Assembly: GCA_947380655.1 (NCBI GenBank)
Contig: CANCRX010000026.1
Location: 1 to 38,823, forward strand
Direction: 5' to 3'
Source: Alcaligenaceae bacterium
Lineage (GTDB): Bacteria; Pseudomonadota; Gammaproteobacteria; Burkholderiales; Burkholderiaceae_B
Length of the DNA: 38,823 nt
The notes below the pieces were generated by a model. It was not told the DNA's origin and ran no database searches. It worked only from the letters and a program-made list of their open reading frames with translations. This document shows positions 1 through 8,172 of this stretch, piece after piece (positions within the stretch are counted from its first letter, which is position 1; each line of letters starts with the position of its first letter). The position numbers and the translations under genes are program-made.

Positions 1-4
1 AATT

Positions 5-25
5 GCCTGCACCAGACTGGCAGGC
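5..25. other. Short inverted repeat at window edge
   Basis: GCCTG and CCAG pair with CTGG and CAGGC to form a compact hairpin with a 2-nt bulge. No T-tract follows, so it is not a convincing intrinsic terminator; it may belong to the 3' end of a gene outside the window. Apart from this hairpin I see nothing in the first 69 bases. Confidence 0.25.
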
Positions 26-78
26 CTTGATGGCTAGCTTGTCTTATCAGCAGTCTTTGAAATCTGTTCGTGCACTAC

Positions 79-2010
79 ATGCAAGAGCCTGAGTCCACTC
101 CTTCCGAGTCAAGCGCGTCGGAGTCAAGCGCGTCGGAGCCAAGTGCTCCGGAGTCAAGCGCACCTGAGCCAATCAAGCCTGAAGCACTCAAACCTGACTT
201 TGATATCAAAGCTTTTTTATCCAAGCTACCTCATTTGCCGGGGGTATACCGGCATATTGACGCCTCGGATGAAGTGCTCTACGTTGGTAAAGCGCGGGAC
301 CTGAAAAAAAGGGTCGCGTCGTATTTCCAAAAAACACCGTCGAGTCCTCGTATTGGTCATATGGTGGCGCGCGTAGTCCGTCTTGAAGTGACGGTCACAC
401 GCTCCGAGGCCGAAGCACTGATACTCGAAAACAACCTCATTAAAAGTCTGCGTCCACGCTACAACATCTTGTTTCGTGATGACAAGTCTTATCCTTATCT
501 GATGTTGTCAGCACATCCAGCGCCGCGTATTGCCTATTACCGTGGCTCCACCCAAAAGAAAGGTCAGTTTTTCGGCCCTTATCCAAGTGCTTGGGCTGTT
601 CGCGAAACGATTCAGATTCTACAAAAAGTTTTTCGCTTACGTACCTGTGAAGACACGGTCTATGCGAATCGCTCGCGACCCTGTTTATTGCATCAGATCG
701 GTCGTTGTTCGGCCCCCTGTGTGGATGTGATCTCAAAAGAAGATTACGCTGCGGACGCCCAGCGCGCGGCACGCTTTCTCAATGGTGAGACCCAGGAGAT
801 CATGGGGGATATTGAACAACGCATGCTGGTGGCCTCTGAAGCGCTTGAGTTTGAACAAGCGGCGTTGCTGCGCGATCAGATGGGGGCGCTGGCAAAAGTC
901 CTGCATCAGCAGACGATGGAGGATTCAGATAGCCGGGACACGGATATCATTGCGGTCGCTTCGGCCGGTGGCCGTGTCTGCGTCAATTTGGCCATGGTCC
1001 GGGGTGGCAGGCATCTCGGTGATCGGGCGTTTTTCCCTACCCATACTGATGGAGATTCGCAATCCCAGGTTCTTGAGGTTTTTATTGCCCAGCATTACGT
1101 TGATAGTCCGATGCCTCCTGCGATTATTGGATCCCATGCCTTGCCGGATGAGGCCTTGATCGATTTGCTGGCTGAGTCACGCGGTATACGTTCGAAGTTT
1201 GTTAGCCGTCCTCAGGGCATCCGTCGCGCCTGGCTGGAGCAGGCAGGTCGCAATGCAGACATGGCTTTGGCCAATGCACTCTCAGAGTCTGGCGCGCGCA
1301 GTGCGCGCACGCTTGCTCTGGCAGAGGTATTGGATCTGGATACTGATCCACAGGTGCTAGAGGCGCTGCATATAGAGTGTTTTGATATCAGCCATACTGC
1401 AGGCGAGGCGACGCAGGCCTCATGTGTTGTCTATGCGCATCATGCCATGCAGCCTTCACTTTATCGACGCTACAACATCGCTGGGATTACTCCAGGCGAT
1501 GATTATGCTGCAATGCGTCAGGTGCTGACACGCCGCTTTGGCAAAGTGGCCGACGGCGATGCACTGATGCCGGGCTTGGTTTTGATTGATGGCGGTAAGG
1601 GACAGGTTGAAATTGCCCGACAGGTGTTTGCAGAGCTCGGTCTGAGCATTGATGTGCTGGTCGGCGTAGCAAAGGGTGAAAAACGTAAAGTGGGCCTCGA
1701 AACGCTGATTTTCGCGGATGAGCGCACGCCACTGGCCCTTGGGCAGGAGTCAGCGGCTTTGATGCTGATCGCGCAGATTCGTGATGAAGCGCACCGTTTC
1801 GCTATTACCGGCATGCGGGCTAAGCGAGCCAAGGCTCGTAACGTCTCCAGACTCGAAGATATTGATGGGATTGGGGCGAAAAGACGACAGCGTCTATTAG
1901 CGCGTTTTGGTGGATTTTCAGGTGTTGCGAATGCCAGTATCGAAGACCTCGCCTCGGTGGAGGGCATCTCCGCGGAGTTGGCCGAGAAGATCTATTTTGC
2001 TTTGCGCTGA
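79..2010 (+). CDS. uvrC: UvrABC system protein C (excinuclease subunit)
   Basis: UvrC makes the dual incisions on either side of a lesion in nucleotide excision repair, acting on the UvrB-DNA complex in the cytoplasm. Visible in order: a GIY-YIG nuclease domain from about residue 52 (LPGVYRH, then YVGKARDLKKR), four cysteines (C190, C202, C210, C214) matching the family's cysteine cluster, a UVR helix (AALLRDQMGAL), the RNase H-like 3' domain containing VLIDGGKGQ, and paired helix-hairpin-helix motifs at the C-terminus (IDGIGAKRRQRLL, VEGISAELAEKI). At 643 residues it is somewhat longer than the usual ~610, owing to a low-complexity Ser/Glu/Pro N-terminal extension built from 15-base repeats. 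An in-frame GTG lies 9 bases upstream; neither start has a clear ribosome binding site, so the exact N-terminus is uncertain. pgsA follows after 22 bases. Confidence 0.97.
   Translation: MQEPESTPSESSASESSASEPSAPESSAPEPIKPEALKPDFDIKAFLSKLPHLPGVYRHIDASDEVLYVGKARDLKKRVASYFQKTPSSPRIGHMVARVVRLEVTVTRSEAEALILENNLIKSLRPRYNILFRDDKSYPYLMLSAHPAPRIAYYRGSTQKKGQFFGPYPSAWAVRETIQILQKVFRLRTCEDTVYANRSRPCLLHQIGRCSAPCVDVISKEDYAADAQRAARFLNGETQEIMGDIEQRMLVASEALEFEQAALLRDQMGALAKVLHQQTMEDSDSRDTDIIAVASAGGRVCVNLAMVRGGRHLGDRAFFPTHTDGDSQSQVLEVFIAQHYVDSPMPPAIIGSHALPDEALIDLLAESRGIRSKFVSRPQGIRRAWLEQAGRNADMALANALSESGARSARTLALAEVLDLDTDPQVLEALHIECFDISHTAGEATQASCVVYAHHAMQPSLYRRYNIAGITPGDDYAAMRQVLTRRFGKVADGDALMPGLVLIDGGKGQVEIARQVFAELGLSIDVLVGVAKGEKRKVGLETLIFADERTPLALGQESAALMLIAQIRDEAHRFAITGMRAKRAKARNVSRLEDIDGIGAKRRQRLLARFGGFSGVANASIEDLASVEGISAELAEKIYFALR
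106..180 (+). repeat. 15-bp tandem repeat in the uvrC 5' end
   Basis: Five consecutive 15-base units begin at 106, 121, 136, 151 and 166. The first two are identical (GAGTCAAGCGCGTCG), the next two differ at a few positions and the fifth is degenerate. Each unit encodes a five-residue Glu-Ser/Pro-Ser-Ala-Ser/Pro type block, giving a disordered acidic extension ahead of the GIY-YIG domain. The unit length is a multiple of three, so copy-number change would keep the frame. Confidence 0.85.
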
Positions 2011-2032
2011 TCAAGTGCGTTAGCATACGGCT

Positions 2033-2605
2033 ATGCCTTTTAATCTCCCCATCTTTCTGACCTGGCTGCGCATCGCCATGATCCCACTTGTTGTGGGTCT
2101 CTTTTACTTGCCTGAGTCCTGGCTTAGTATCCCTTCCCGTGATGCATTCGCAGCCTGGGCGTTCGTGATTGCCGCCTTGACGGACTGGTTTGATGGCTGG
2201 TTGGCGCGCCGCTGGAATCAGACGTCTTCGTTCGGTGCTTTCCTCGATCCTGTTGCCGACAAATTGATGGTCACTGCAGCGTTGTTAGTGCTGCTTTACC
2301 TCGGTCGCGTCGACGTCATGATTGCGTTTGTCATCATTGGTCGCGAAATTACGATTTCCGCTCTGCGTGAGTGGATGGCCAAGATCGGTGCGAGTGCGAG
2401 TGTCGCAGTGCATTGGCTGGGTAAATTTAAAACCGCAGCGCAAATGATTGCGATTACTTGCCTGCTGTTTCACAGTGACTTTATGGGTGTTCCAGTCGCC
2501 TTGATCGGACAGGTTCTGATTCTCGTGGCTGCAATTCTGACCCTCTGGTCGATGCTGTATTACTTGCGACGCGCGATGCCAGTGATTCGGGAAAAAGCCA
2601 ACTAG
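2033..2605 (+). CDS. pgsA: CDP-diacylglycerol--glycerol-3-phosphate 3-phosphatidyltransferase
   Basis: PgsA condenses CDP-diacylglycerol with glycerol-3-phosphate to give phosphatidylglycerol phosphate, the committed step toward phosphatidylglycerol and cardiolipin in the inner membrane. The full CDP-alcohol phosphotransferase signature D-G-x2-A-R-x8-G-x3-D-x3-D is present (DGWLAR ... G ... D ... D), with the four aspartates that bind metal and substrate. The 190-residue length and several hydrophobic membrane segments are normal for the family. It follows uvrC in the order common in proteobacteria and converges on queF after 21 bases, with no clear terminator between them. Confidence 0.95.
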   Translation: MPFNLPIFLTWLRIAMIPLVVGLFYLPESWLSIPSRDAFAAWAFVIAALTDWFDGWLARRWNQTSSFGAFLDPVADKLMVTAALLVLLYLGRVDVMIAFVIIGREITISALREWMAKIGASASVAVHWLGKFKTAAQMIAITCLLFHSDFMGVPVALIGQVLILVAAILTLWSMLYYLRRAMPVIREKAN

Positions 2606-2626
2606 GTTTTTAAATATAGAGTGCGT

Positions 2627-3484
2627 TTACTGTCTGGCGCTACGTTCGCTGGACGGTGCAGACATGCCTGGTGTCGCACGCCACGGATTGATGTCCAGAC
2701 CGCCTCGTCGGGTATAGCGCGCATAGACCGACAAAGACTGCGGCTGACAGGTGCGCATGAGGTCGACAAAAATTCTCTCTACACAATTTTCATGAAAACC
2801 ATTGTGCATACGGAATGAAACAATATATTTCAACAGACCTGCATGATCGATCGGTAGACCTGTGTAATGAATCTGCACGCAAGCCCAATCCGGTTGTTGA
2901 GTCACAGGACAATTCGACTTAAGCAGACGGGAAAATAAAGTCTGTGTGATCAGGTCAGAACTATCCGTTCCATTTAGAGCTGATTCTTTTGCGAGCGACA
3001 GGAGTTCAGCCGTTGGTTCGTAGTGTTCAATCGCGACATCTTGGGCGTCGAGATTAATTCCTCTAAATTCAGAAATTGACTCAGCTTCAAACGCATGGGG
3101 TGCCAGCAGGTCGATCGATACACGAGCGCCAGCTGCTTGAGACAGGTCTTGTTGTAAGCGCGCAAGCACAGCGTCGCTCGAATCAAAACGCGTCTGGTTA
3201 AAACTATTTAAATAAAGTTTGAACGATTTTGATTCAATAATATTTGGACTGGAGCAAGGGACTTTTACCCGCAGAAGCGCGACCTGTGGGAGTCCTTTTG
3301 TATTGAGCCATGACATCTCGTAGGCATTCCAGAGGTCCCAGCCCTCAAAGGGCAGGTGGGAGGTGGTTAACGCAATCTCTTGCCTGGCTCCTGCTCGCGG
3401 GATCGGAAACAGAAGCGTTGCATCATAAGCAGACGGATAAATAACGGATTTTCCGAGCACAAGGTCTGAGGAGTGATGAGGCAT
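2627..3484 (-). CDS. queF: NADPH-dependent 7-cyano-7-deazaguanine reductase
   Basis: QueF reduces the nitrile of preQ0 to the amine preQ1 with two NADPH in queuosine tRNA-modification biosynthesis. The protein has the QueF motif ESKSFK (84-89) for NADPH binding, the nucleophilic cysteine C192 in SNCPVTQQPDW with the partner aspartate D199, and the HEN element after it. At 285 residues it is the long, two-lobed (E. coli-like, ~282 residue) type and looks intact. It stands alone, convergent with pgsA and divergent from the CcoI-like gene. I looked for a preQ1 riboswitch in the 5' region and saw none. Confidence 0.96.
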   Translation of the reverse strand: MPHHSSDLVLGKSVIYPSAYDATLLFPIPRAGARQEIALTTSHLPFEGWDLWNAYEMSWLNTKGLPQVALLRVKVPCSSPNIIESKSFKLYLNSFNQTRFDSSDAVLARLQQDLSQAAGARVSIDLLAPHAFEAESISEFRGINLDAQDVAIEHYEPTAELLSLAKESALNGTDSSDLITQTLFSRLLKSNCPVTQQPDWACVQIHYTGLPIDHAGLLKYIVSFRMHNGFHENCVERIFVDLMRTCQPQSLSVYARYTRRGGLDINPWRATPGMSAPSSERSARQ

Positions 3485-3559
3485 AAAGTTTTATTTAAAG
3501 TTGAACTGCAGAGCGCCGAACCGCTGGATACGTGTTTTTGATTTTAACTTCTAATCATA

Positions 3560-3573
3560 TTGACCTAAATCAA
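3560..3573. promoter_or_regulatory. FNR/ANR box upstream of the CcoI-like gene
   Basis: TTGAC-CTAA-ATCAA differs from the FNR consensus TTGAT-N4-ATCAA at one position. Its centre (3566.5) would put a class II start site near 3608, and a TAAGAT sequence sits at the matching -10 position (3596-3601). That start would be only about 3 bases before the ATG at 3611, implying an almost leaderless message. Confidence 0.7.
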
Positions 3574-3610
3574 GCGGGCAAAGACGTATTCGCAATAAGA
3601 TAACGTTCAT

Positions 3611-4597
3611 ATGGCTAAATCATTTTTTACCCCCAACCGTGCGCTCACTCCAGAGGAGATGGTCGATCGTCGTCGTACCTTGGTACGACTGGGTCTGGCG
3701 TGGCTCTCGATGATGCAGGTCATGATGTTCGCGCTGCCTGGCTATTTGCGCATCGAAGCAGGTCCGAACGATAGTCTCGAAGTACTGGACTGGGCGATCT
3801 TTCTGATGAACTGGGCGAGTCTGGCGATGACGGTACCTGTCATGCTTTATAGCGCCTGGCCGATCTGGCAAGGGCTCGCGCGTGCGATTCAAAACCGGCA
3901 GATCACCATGGATGTCCCGGTTGCAATCAGTATGGTTGCGGCCTTTGTTCCTAGCACCCTTGCGACGATTGCTGGAACAGGTGAGGTTTATTTTGACTCG
4001 GTCACCATGTTTATTGCTTTTTTACTGACCGCGCGTTTTTTTGAAAATCGTGCGGTCCAATCCGTTGATGTGGCTAATTTGCAGCAAGGCCTGCATCAGC
4101 GTCTGAAGCAACTCTGTTTGCCTTTGCTTGCTCGAGCAGATCGTGTTGCGACGGTGTTTGTTCTGGCTCAGCTTGCATTATCGGCTGTCGTGACGATTGT
4201 CTGGTGGCGGATTCAGCCCGAGCATGCGTTGTCTGTGCTGGTGGCTTTACTGGTCATGAGTTGCCCTTGTGCATTGTCACTGGCTGCCCCAGTGTCGCTC
4301 GCAGCAACCCACGCAACCCTTGCGGCACATCCTCACATTACCCCGGAACAGGCTGAGATCCTCTTCTCAAATACCCGCAGGATTACCTACCAGAATCTGT
4401 ATGGGGCCTTAGCCTGGCACCTGTTGACCATGCCTTTGGCGGCGTTTGGTTTGGTCACGCCCTGGATCGCTGCCCTGGCGATGTTTGTTTCATCGATGGC
4501 CGTGATGGGTAACGCCTGGCGTTTGTACCGGATTCCGCAAGTCAGTGCAGCAGTTTCCTGCGCACAGGGCTATACGACCCCCTCTGGTTTGGCTTAG
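3611..4597 (+). CDS. CcoI-like membrane protein lacking P-type ATPase catalytic domains
   Basis: This 328-residue protein resembles the membrane part of CcoI/FixI, the copper P1B-ATPase that supplies the cbb3 oxidase. It keeps the first transmembrane pairs, the TGEVYFDSVTMF segment, the copper-transport motif SCPCALS (CPC at 218-220), and the last two helices ending VSSMAVMGNAWRL. It lacks the N-terminal metal-binding domain, the actuator domain with TGE (replaced by a short linker near 150-175) and the whole phosphorylation and nucleotide domain with DKTGT (replaced by about 30 residues after the CPC helix). Full CcoI proteins are roughly 700-850 residues. It cannot hydrolyse ATP as a conventional pump. 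The uninterrupted frame, clean domain boundaries, an FNR box upstream and ccoS downstream argue for a maintained gene rather than decay. It may act as a passive copper scaffold or partner. The ATG has no obvious ribosome binding site. Confidence 0.85.
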   Translation: MAKSFFTPNRALTPEEMVDRRRTLVRLGLAWLSMMQVMMFALPGYLRIEAGPNDSLEVLDWAIFLMNWASLAMTVPVMLYSAWPIWQGLARAIQNRQITMDVPVAISMVAAFVPSTLATIAGTGEVYFDSVTMFIAFLLTARFFENRAVQSVDVANLQQGLHQRLKQLCLPLLARADRVATVFVLAQLALSAVVTIVWWRIQPEHALSVLVALLVMSCPCALSLAAPVSLAATHATLAAHPHITPEQAEILFSNTRRITYQNLYGALAWHLLTMPLAAFGLVTPWIAALAMFVSSMAVMGNAWRLYRIPQVSAAVSCAQGYTTPSGLA

Positions 4598-4606
4598 GTT
4601 CAGGCA

Positions 4607-4762
4607 GTGGAAATTCTGTATCTCTTACTACCCCTCTCGCTCGCTGTGGTAGCACTGATTGGTGGCGTACTCTGGTGGGCTGTTTTTTCCGGTCAGTATG
4701 ATGATCCGGATGCGGCTGCCTATTCCATCCTGCAGGATGATGACAGGCCCGACCAACCTTAA
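4607..4762 (+). CDS. ccoS: cbb3-type oxidase assembly protein CcoS
   Basis: A 51-residue protein starting at GTG with one N-terminal transmembrane helix (LLLPLSLAVVALIGGVLWW) followed by the CcoS hallmark FSGQYDDPDAAAYSIL, where the acidic YDDP stretch is the family signature. CcoS is needed for cofactor insertion into the cbb3 oxidase, in particular heme b and copper of CcoN. It lies 9 bases after the CcoI-like gene, the usual ccoI-ccoS order, and 144 bases before ccoN. A GTG start is chosen because no ATG is available upstream of the membrane helix. Confidence 0.9.
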   Translation: MEILYLLLPLSLAVVALIGGVLWWAVFSGQYDDPDAAAYSILQDDDRPDQP

Positions 4763-4791
4763 GGGTGTCGCGACAGGTTCGCCTGTTGGTC
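4751..4791 (+). other. Inverted repeats between ccoS and ccoN
   Basis: GACCAAC (4751-4757) is complementary to GTTGGTC (4785-4791). Inside lies a second hairpin, ACAGG-TTCG-CCTGT (4773-4786), and a 10-base palindrome TGTCGCGACA (4766-4775). The two main stems share bases and so exclude each other. No T-run follows, so this is at best a weak terminator or RNA-processing site. Confidence 0.35.
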
Positions 4792-4824
4792 AATACACAC
4801 TGTTCCTCCCAAAATGCATCCGAC

Positions 4825-4838
4825 TTGATCCAAATCAA
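4825..4838. promoter_or_regulatory. Perfect FNR/ANR box upstream of ccoN
   Basis: TTGAT-CCAA-ATCAA matches the FNR consensus at all ten defined positions. The centre at 4831.5 predicts a class II start site near 4873, with CAATAT at the -10 position (4861-4866). This supports oxygen-limited induction of ccoNOQP by the FNR protein encoded at 15316-16041. Confidence 0.85.
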
Positions 4839-4906
4839 AGTCTTTACCTTTGAGTAAAGGCAATATAGGGTCATGAAAAAACGTTTGAATAAAAGGAACG
4901 CAAATC

Positions 4907-6376
4907 ATGGCTAGTTCGCCCGCAGCAACAGCCGATACCTTTAACTACACCGTCGTCAGGCAATTTGCCATCATGACGGTCGTCTGGGGTATCGTCGGCA
5001 TGTTGGTTGGAGTTGTTATTGCCGCACAATTATTGTGGCCTCAACTCAACCTGGATATTCCCTGGCTGACCTACGGTCGCCTGCGCCCACTGCATACCAA
5101 TGCGGTGATTTTTGCGTTTGGTGGCAGTGCTTTGTTTGCTGCCTCTTATTATGTGGTGCAGCGTACCTGTCAGGCGCGACTGTTCTGCGGCAAACTGGCT
5201 GCGTTCACCTTCTGGGGCTGGCAGTTAGTGATTCTTTCGGCAGCAATAACGCTCCCGCTGGGTATCACCACCAGCAAAGAATACGCAGAGCTTGAGTGGC
5301 CGATTGATATCCTGATTACGCTGGTCTGGGTTGCCTACGCCATTGTTTTTTTTGGCACAATCGTTAAAAGACGTTCCAAACATATTTATGTCGCGAACTG
5401 GTTTTTTGGTTCCTACATCCTGACGATCGCGATCCTGCATATCGTCAATAATATCGAGATGCCCGTCTCGATGTGGAAATCCTACTCGGCCTACGCTGGT
5501 GTACAGGATGCCATGGTGCAGTGGTGGTACGGCCATAACGCGGTAGGGTTCTTTCTGACCACCAGCTTTCTGGGCATGATGTATTACTTCATTCCTAAAC
5601 AAGCTGAGCGCCCCATTTACTCCTATCGCTTGTCGATCGTGCACTTCTGGGCCTTAGCTTTCACCTACATGTGGGCAGGCCCTCATCACTTGCTGTACAC
5701 CTCACTGCCTGACTGGACTCAGTCACTCGGTATGGTGTTCTCGCTGATTCTGTTGGCACCTTCCTGGGGCGGCATGATCAACGGCATCATGACGCTATCA
5801 GGTGCCTGGCACAAACTGCGTACCGATCCGATCCTGAAATTCATGGTGGTGTCGTTGTCTTTCTACGGTATGTCGACCTTCGAGGGCTCGATGATGTCAA
5901 TCCGTACCGTGAATGCGCTTTCACACTACACAGACTGGACCATTGGTCACGTGCACTCTGGTGCGCTGGGTTGGGTCGCGATGATTACCTTCGGTATGTT
6001 GTATTACCTGATTCCAAGGCTCTGGGGTCGTGAAAAAATGTACAGCACGCGTTTGATCGAGGTGCATTTCTGGATCGCAACAATTGGTGTAGTGCTGTAT
6101 ATCGCTTCCATGTGGATTGCAGGCGTGATGCAGGGTCTGATGTGGCGTGCCACAGAGGCCGACGGCTCGCTGACTTACAGTTTTGTTGAATCCGTTAAGT
6201 CTACGTTCCCGTTCTACGCGATTCGTCTGATGGGTGGTGCGTTGTACCTCTGCGGCATGTTGCTGATGGCCTACAACGTCTTTAAAACAGTGATGGGTCA
6301 GACTCCGGTGAATCCTGCGATTCCACAAGACACGATCGATCCTGTCCGTTCAATCGCCGCATCGGCCCACGCCTGA
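4907..6376 (+). CDS. ccoN: cbb3-type cytochrome c oxidase subunit I
   Basis: CcoN is the catalytic subunit of the high-affinity cbb3 oxidase. It holds the low-spin heme b and the heme b3-CuB centre where oxygen is reduced, in the inner membrane. The sequence shows the conserved histidines in HTNAVIFAFGG, WWYGHNAVGFFLT, WAGPHHLLYTSLPDW and HVHSGALGW, and about twelve hydrophobic segments. Length (489 residues) is usual. A good ribosome binding site (AAAGGA) sits just upstream of the ATG. It opens the ccoNOQP operon downstream of a perfect FNR box. Confidence 0.97.
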   Translation: MASSPAATADTFNYTVVRQFAIMTVVWGIVGMLVGVVIAAQLLWPQLNLDIPWLTYGRLRPLHTNAVIFAFGGSALFAASYYVVQRTCQARLFCGKLAAFTFWGWQLVILSAAITLPLGITTSKEYAELEWPIDILITLVWVAYAIVFFGTIVKRRSKHIYVANWFFGSYILTIAILHIVNNIEMPVSMWKSYSAYAGVQDAMVQWWYGHNAVGFFLTTSFLGMMYYFIPKQAERPIYSYRLSIVHFWALAFTYMWAGPHHLLYTSLPDWTQSLGMVFSLILLAPSWGGMINGIMTLSGAWHKLRTDPILKFMVVSLSFYGMSTFEGSMMSIRTVNALSHYTDWTIGHVHSGALGWVAMITFGMLYYLIPRLWGREKMYSTRLIEVHFWIATIGVVLYIASMWIAGVMQGLMWRATEADGSLTYSFVESVKSTFPFYAIRLMGGALYLCGMLLMAYNVFKTVMGQTPVNPAIPQDTIDPVRSIAASAHA

Positions 6377-6386
6377 GGAGCATGTC

Positions 6387-7046
6387 ATGGGACAAGAAAA
6401 ACATTCATTCTTCTCGCACCAGACGCTTGAAAAAAACATCGGTTTGATGATCGTCTGCAGTATTCTGGTCGTGCTCTTTGCGGGACTGGTGCAGATCGTA
6501 CCGTTGTTTTTTCAGCACTCAACCACTCAAGCCGCCCCTGGTGTAGAGCCATATGATGCATTGCGATTAATGGGACGTGATCTTTACATCCGCGAAGGCT
6601 GTGTAGGTTGCCATTCCCAGCAGGTGCGTATGCTGCGTGCAGAAGTCCAGCGCTATGGTTCTTACTCCGTCGCCGGTGAGTCAGTCTTTGATCACCCCTT
6701 CCTTTGGGGTTCCAAACGTACTGGTCCTGATCTGGCCCGCGTAGGCGAGCGTTACTCGGATGATTGGCATCGCATTCACCTGCGCAATCCGCGCAATGTG
6801 GTGCCTGAGTCCAATATGCCTGGTTATCCATGGCTGGCTCAGAACCCTGTTCAGAGCAACGACATTGGTGAGCGTATGCGTGCTTTGCGTATCTTGGGTG
6901 TGCCTTACACCGAGGCACAGATCACTGCCGCGCCAGAGGCACTGAAAGGTAAAACAGAAGAGGACGCCGTGATTGCCTATCTTCAGGGCTTGGGAACCAG
7001 TGTGCGTCGCGCGCAACTTCAATCCAGCAGCACAGGAGCGAAATGA
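6387..7046 (+). CDS. ccoO: cbb3-type cytochrome c oxidase subunit II (mono-heme)
   Basis: CcoO is the membrane-anchored mono-heme cytochrome c subunit that passes electrons toward CcoN. One N-terminal transmembrane helix (about 18-42) is followed by the heme motif CVGCH (72-76) and a likely methionine ligand in ESNMPGYPWL. The 219-residue length is normal. It lies 10 bases after ccoN behind a GAGGAGC ribosome binding site, and its end overlaps the ccoQ start. Confidence 0.96.
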   Translation: MGQEKHSFFSHQTLEKNIGLMIVCSILVVLFAGLVQIVPLFFQHSTTQAAPGVEPYDALRLMGRDLYIREGCVGCHSQQVRMLRAEVQRYGSYSVAGESVFDHPFLWGSKRTGPDLARVGERYSDDWHRIHLRNPRNVVPESNMPGYPWLAQNPVQSNDIGERMRALRILGVPYTEAQITAAPEALKGKTEEDAVIAYLQGLGTSVRRAQLQSSSTGAK

Positions 7047-7225
7047 TGTTGGCTTATCTGAATGCACTTGCAACAGTCTTGGCGATGCTGACTTTTTTCG
7101 GCATTGTCTGGTGGGCCTTTTCAAAGGGTCGACAGGATGCGAACCGCGAATCGGCGTTGCTGCCTTTTGCACTGCCTGATGAGGGAAAAATCGATCCGCA
7201 ACATAAAGAGGAAGCACGGTCATGA
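7043..7225 (+). CDS. ccoQ: cbb3-type oxidase subunit CcoQ
   Basis: A 60-residue single-span protein with helix LNALATVLAMLTFFGIVWW and a short polar tail (AFSKGRQDANRESALLPF), typical of CcoQ/FixQ, which stabilises the assembled oxidase. It begins with ATGATG inside the last codons of ccoO, so either methionine may be used. Its end overlaps the ccoP start by 4 bases. This tight overlap indicates translational coupling in ccoNOQP. Confidence 0.9.
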   Translation: MMLAYLNALATVLAMLTFFGIVWWAFSKGRQDANRESALLPFALPDEGKIDPQHKEEARS

Positions 7226-8163
7226 GCGATTTCGTTGACGGCTTTTGGGGTTATTACGTTGGCAGCATTGCGCTGCTCGGTATTGCCTGGTGTTTATGGC
7301 TGATTTTTTCTCAGCGTAAATGGTTGGGTGCACGCACGGTAAAAGTTGAGGACACAGGTCACGTGTGGGACGGTGATTTGCGTGAGCTCAATAATCCTGT
7401 GCCGCGCTGGTGGACCATCATGTACGTTGGCATGTGTATCTTTGGTCTGGGCTATCTGGTGCTGTATCCAGGACTGGGCGCTTACAAAGGTCAGCTGGGC
7501 TTCACCACCGCTCAGGAAGTCAGGCAGGACCAGATTGATCTTGATACTTCAGTTAAGCCTGTTTTTGCTAAGTTCGCAAAAATGGACATCCCAGCGATTG
7601 CGGCTGACGCTGATGCACACGTGATTGGTCAGCGGTTGTTTCTGAATAACTGCGCGCAGTGTCACGGTTCAGACGCAAAAGGTGGCCCAAGCTTTCCAAA
7701 TTTGATACAAGGCGATTCGCTGTATGGTCGTGATCCTGAAACGCTGGTTGCTACCATTACTAAAGGTCGTAATGGGATCATGCCAGGATTCAAGGAGACC
7801 ATTAATCCGCAGATGGCCAGTGATATCGCACAATACGTGCGTTCGCTGTCTGGCTTGGCTGCAGATCCAATCAAGGTTGTCCGCGGTAAACCTGAGTACA
7901 TGAACTACTGCGTAGCTTGTCATGGCGTGGAAGGCAAGGGCAATAAAGCCTTAGGCGCTCCCAATCTGACAGACGATGTCTGGCTCTATGGCAGCTCAGA
8001 GGCGACGATTGTGAGCGGTATTCTGAATGGCCGTAATAACCGGATGCCTGCTCAAGAGCAGAACCTGACTCCAGAACAAATTCGTCTGGTTGCGGCTTGG
8101 GTCTGGAGTCTCTCGGGTGGACGCGATGTCACCTCAGCGACTGTCAACGCAGCAACTAAGTGA
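7222..8163 (+). CDS. ccoP: cbb3-type cytochrome c oxidase subunit III (di-heme)
   Basis: CcoP is the di-heme cytochrome c that accepts electrons from soluble carriers. It shows two N-terminal hydrophobic helices (about 9-30 and 64-85), characteristic of the long CcoP form, then two heme sites CAQCH (144-148) and CVACH (230-234), each followed by a candidate Met ligand (GIMPGF, NRMPAQ). Length (313) is normal. It overlaps ccoQ and is followed 9 bases later by ccoG. Confidence 0.97.
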   Translation: MSDFVDGFWGYYVGSIALLGIAWCLWLIFSQRKWLGARTVKVEDTGHVWDGDLRELNNPVPRWWTIMYVGMCIFGLGYLVLYPGLGAYKGQLGFTTAQEVRQDQIDLDTSVKPVFAKFAKMDIPAIAADADAHVIGQRLFLNNCAQCHGSDAKGGPSFPNLIQGDSLYGRDPETLVATITKGRNGIMPGFKETINPQMASDIAQYVRSLSGLAADPIKVVRGKPEYMNYCVACHGVEGKGNKALGAPNLTDDVWLYGSSEATIVSGILNGRNNRMPAQEQNLTPEQIRLVAAWVWSLSGGRDVTSATVNAATK

Positions 8164-8172
8164 GTAGACTGA

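Noticed and set aside
3485..3560. preQ1 riboswitch upstream of queF
   Set aside because: The leader lacks the small H-type pseudoknot pattern; only a short GC-rich stretch is present.
3611..4597. CcoI-like gene as an ordinary pseudogene
   Set aside because: There are no stops or frameshifts, the domain losses are clean and in frame, and the membrane motifs are conserved. It was kept as a coding gene.
5346..5353. T8 run in ccoN as a phase-variation tract
   Set aside because: T and A runs of 7-8 occur in several housekeeping genes here and encode conserved Phe residues; only G/C runs are restricted to the accessory block.
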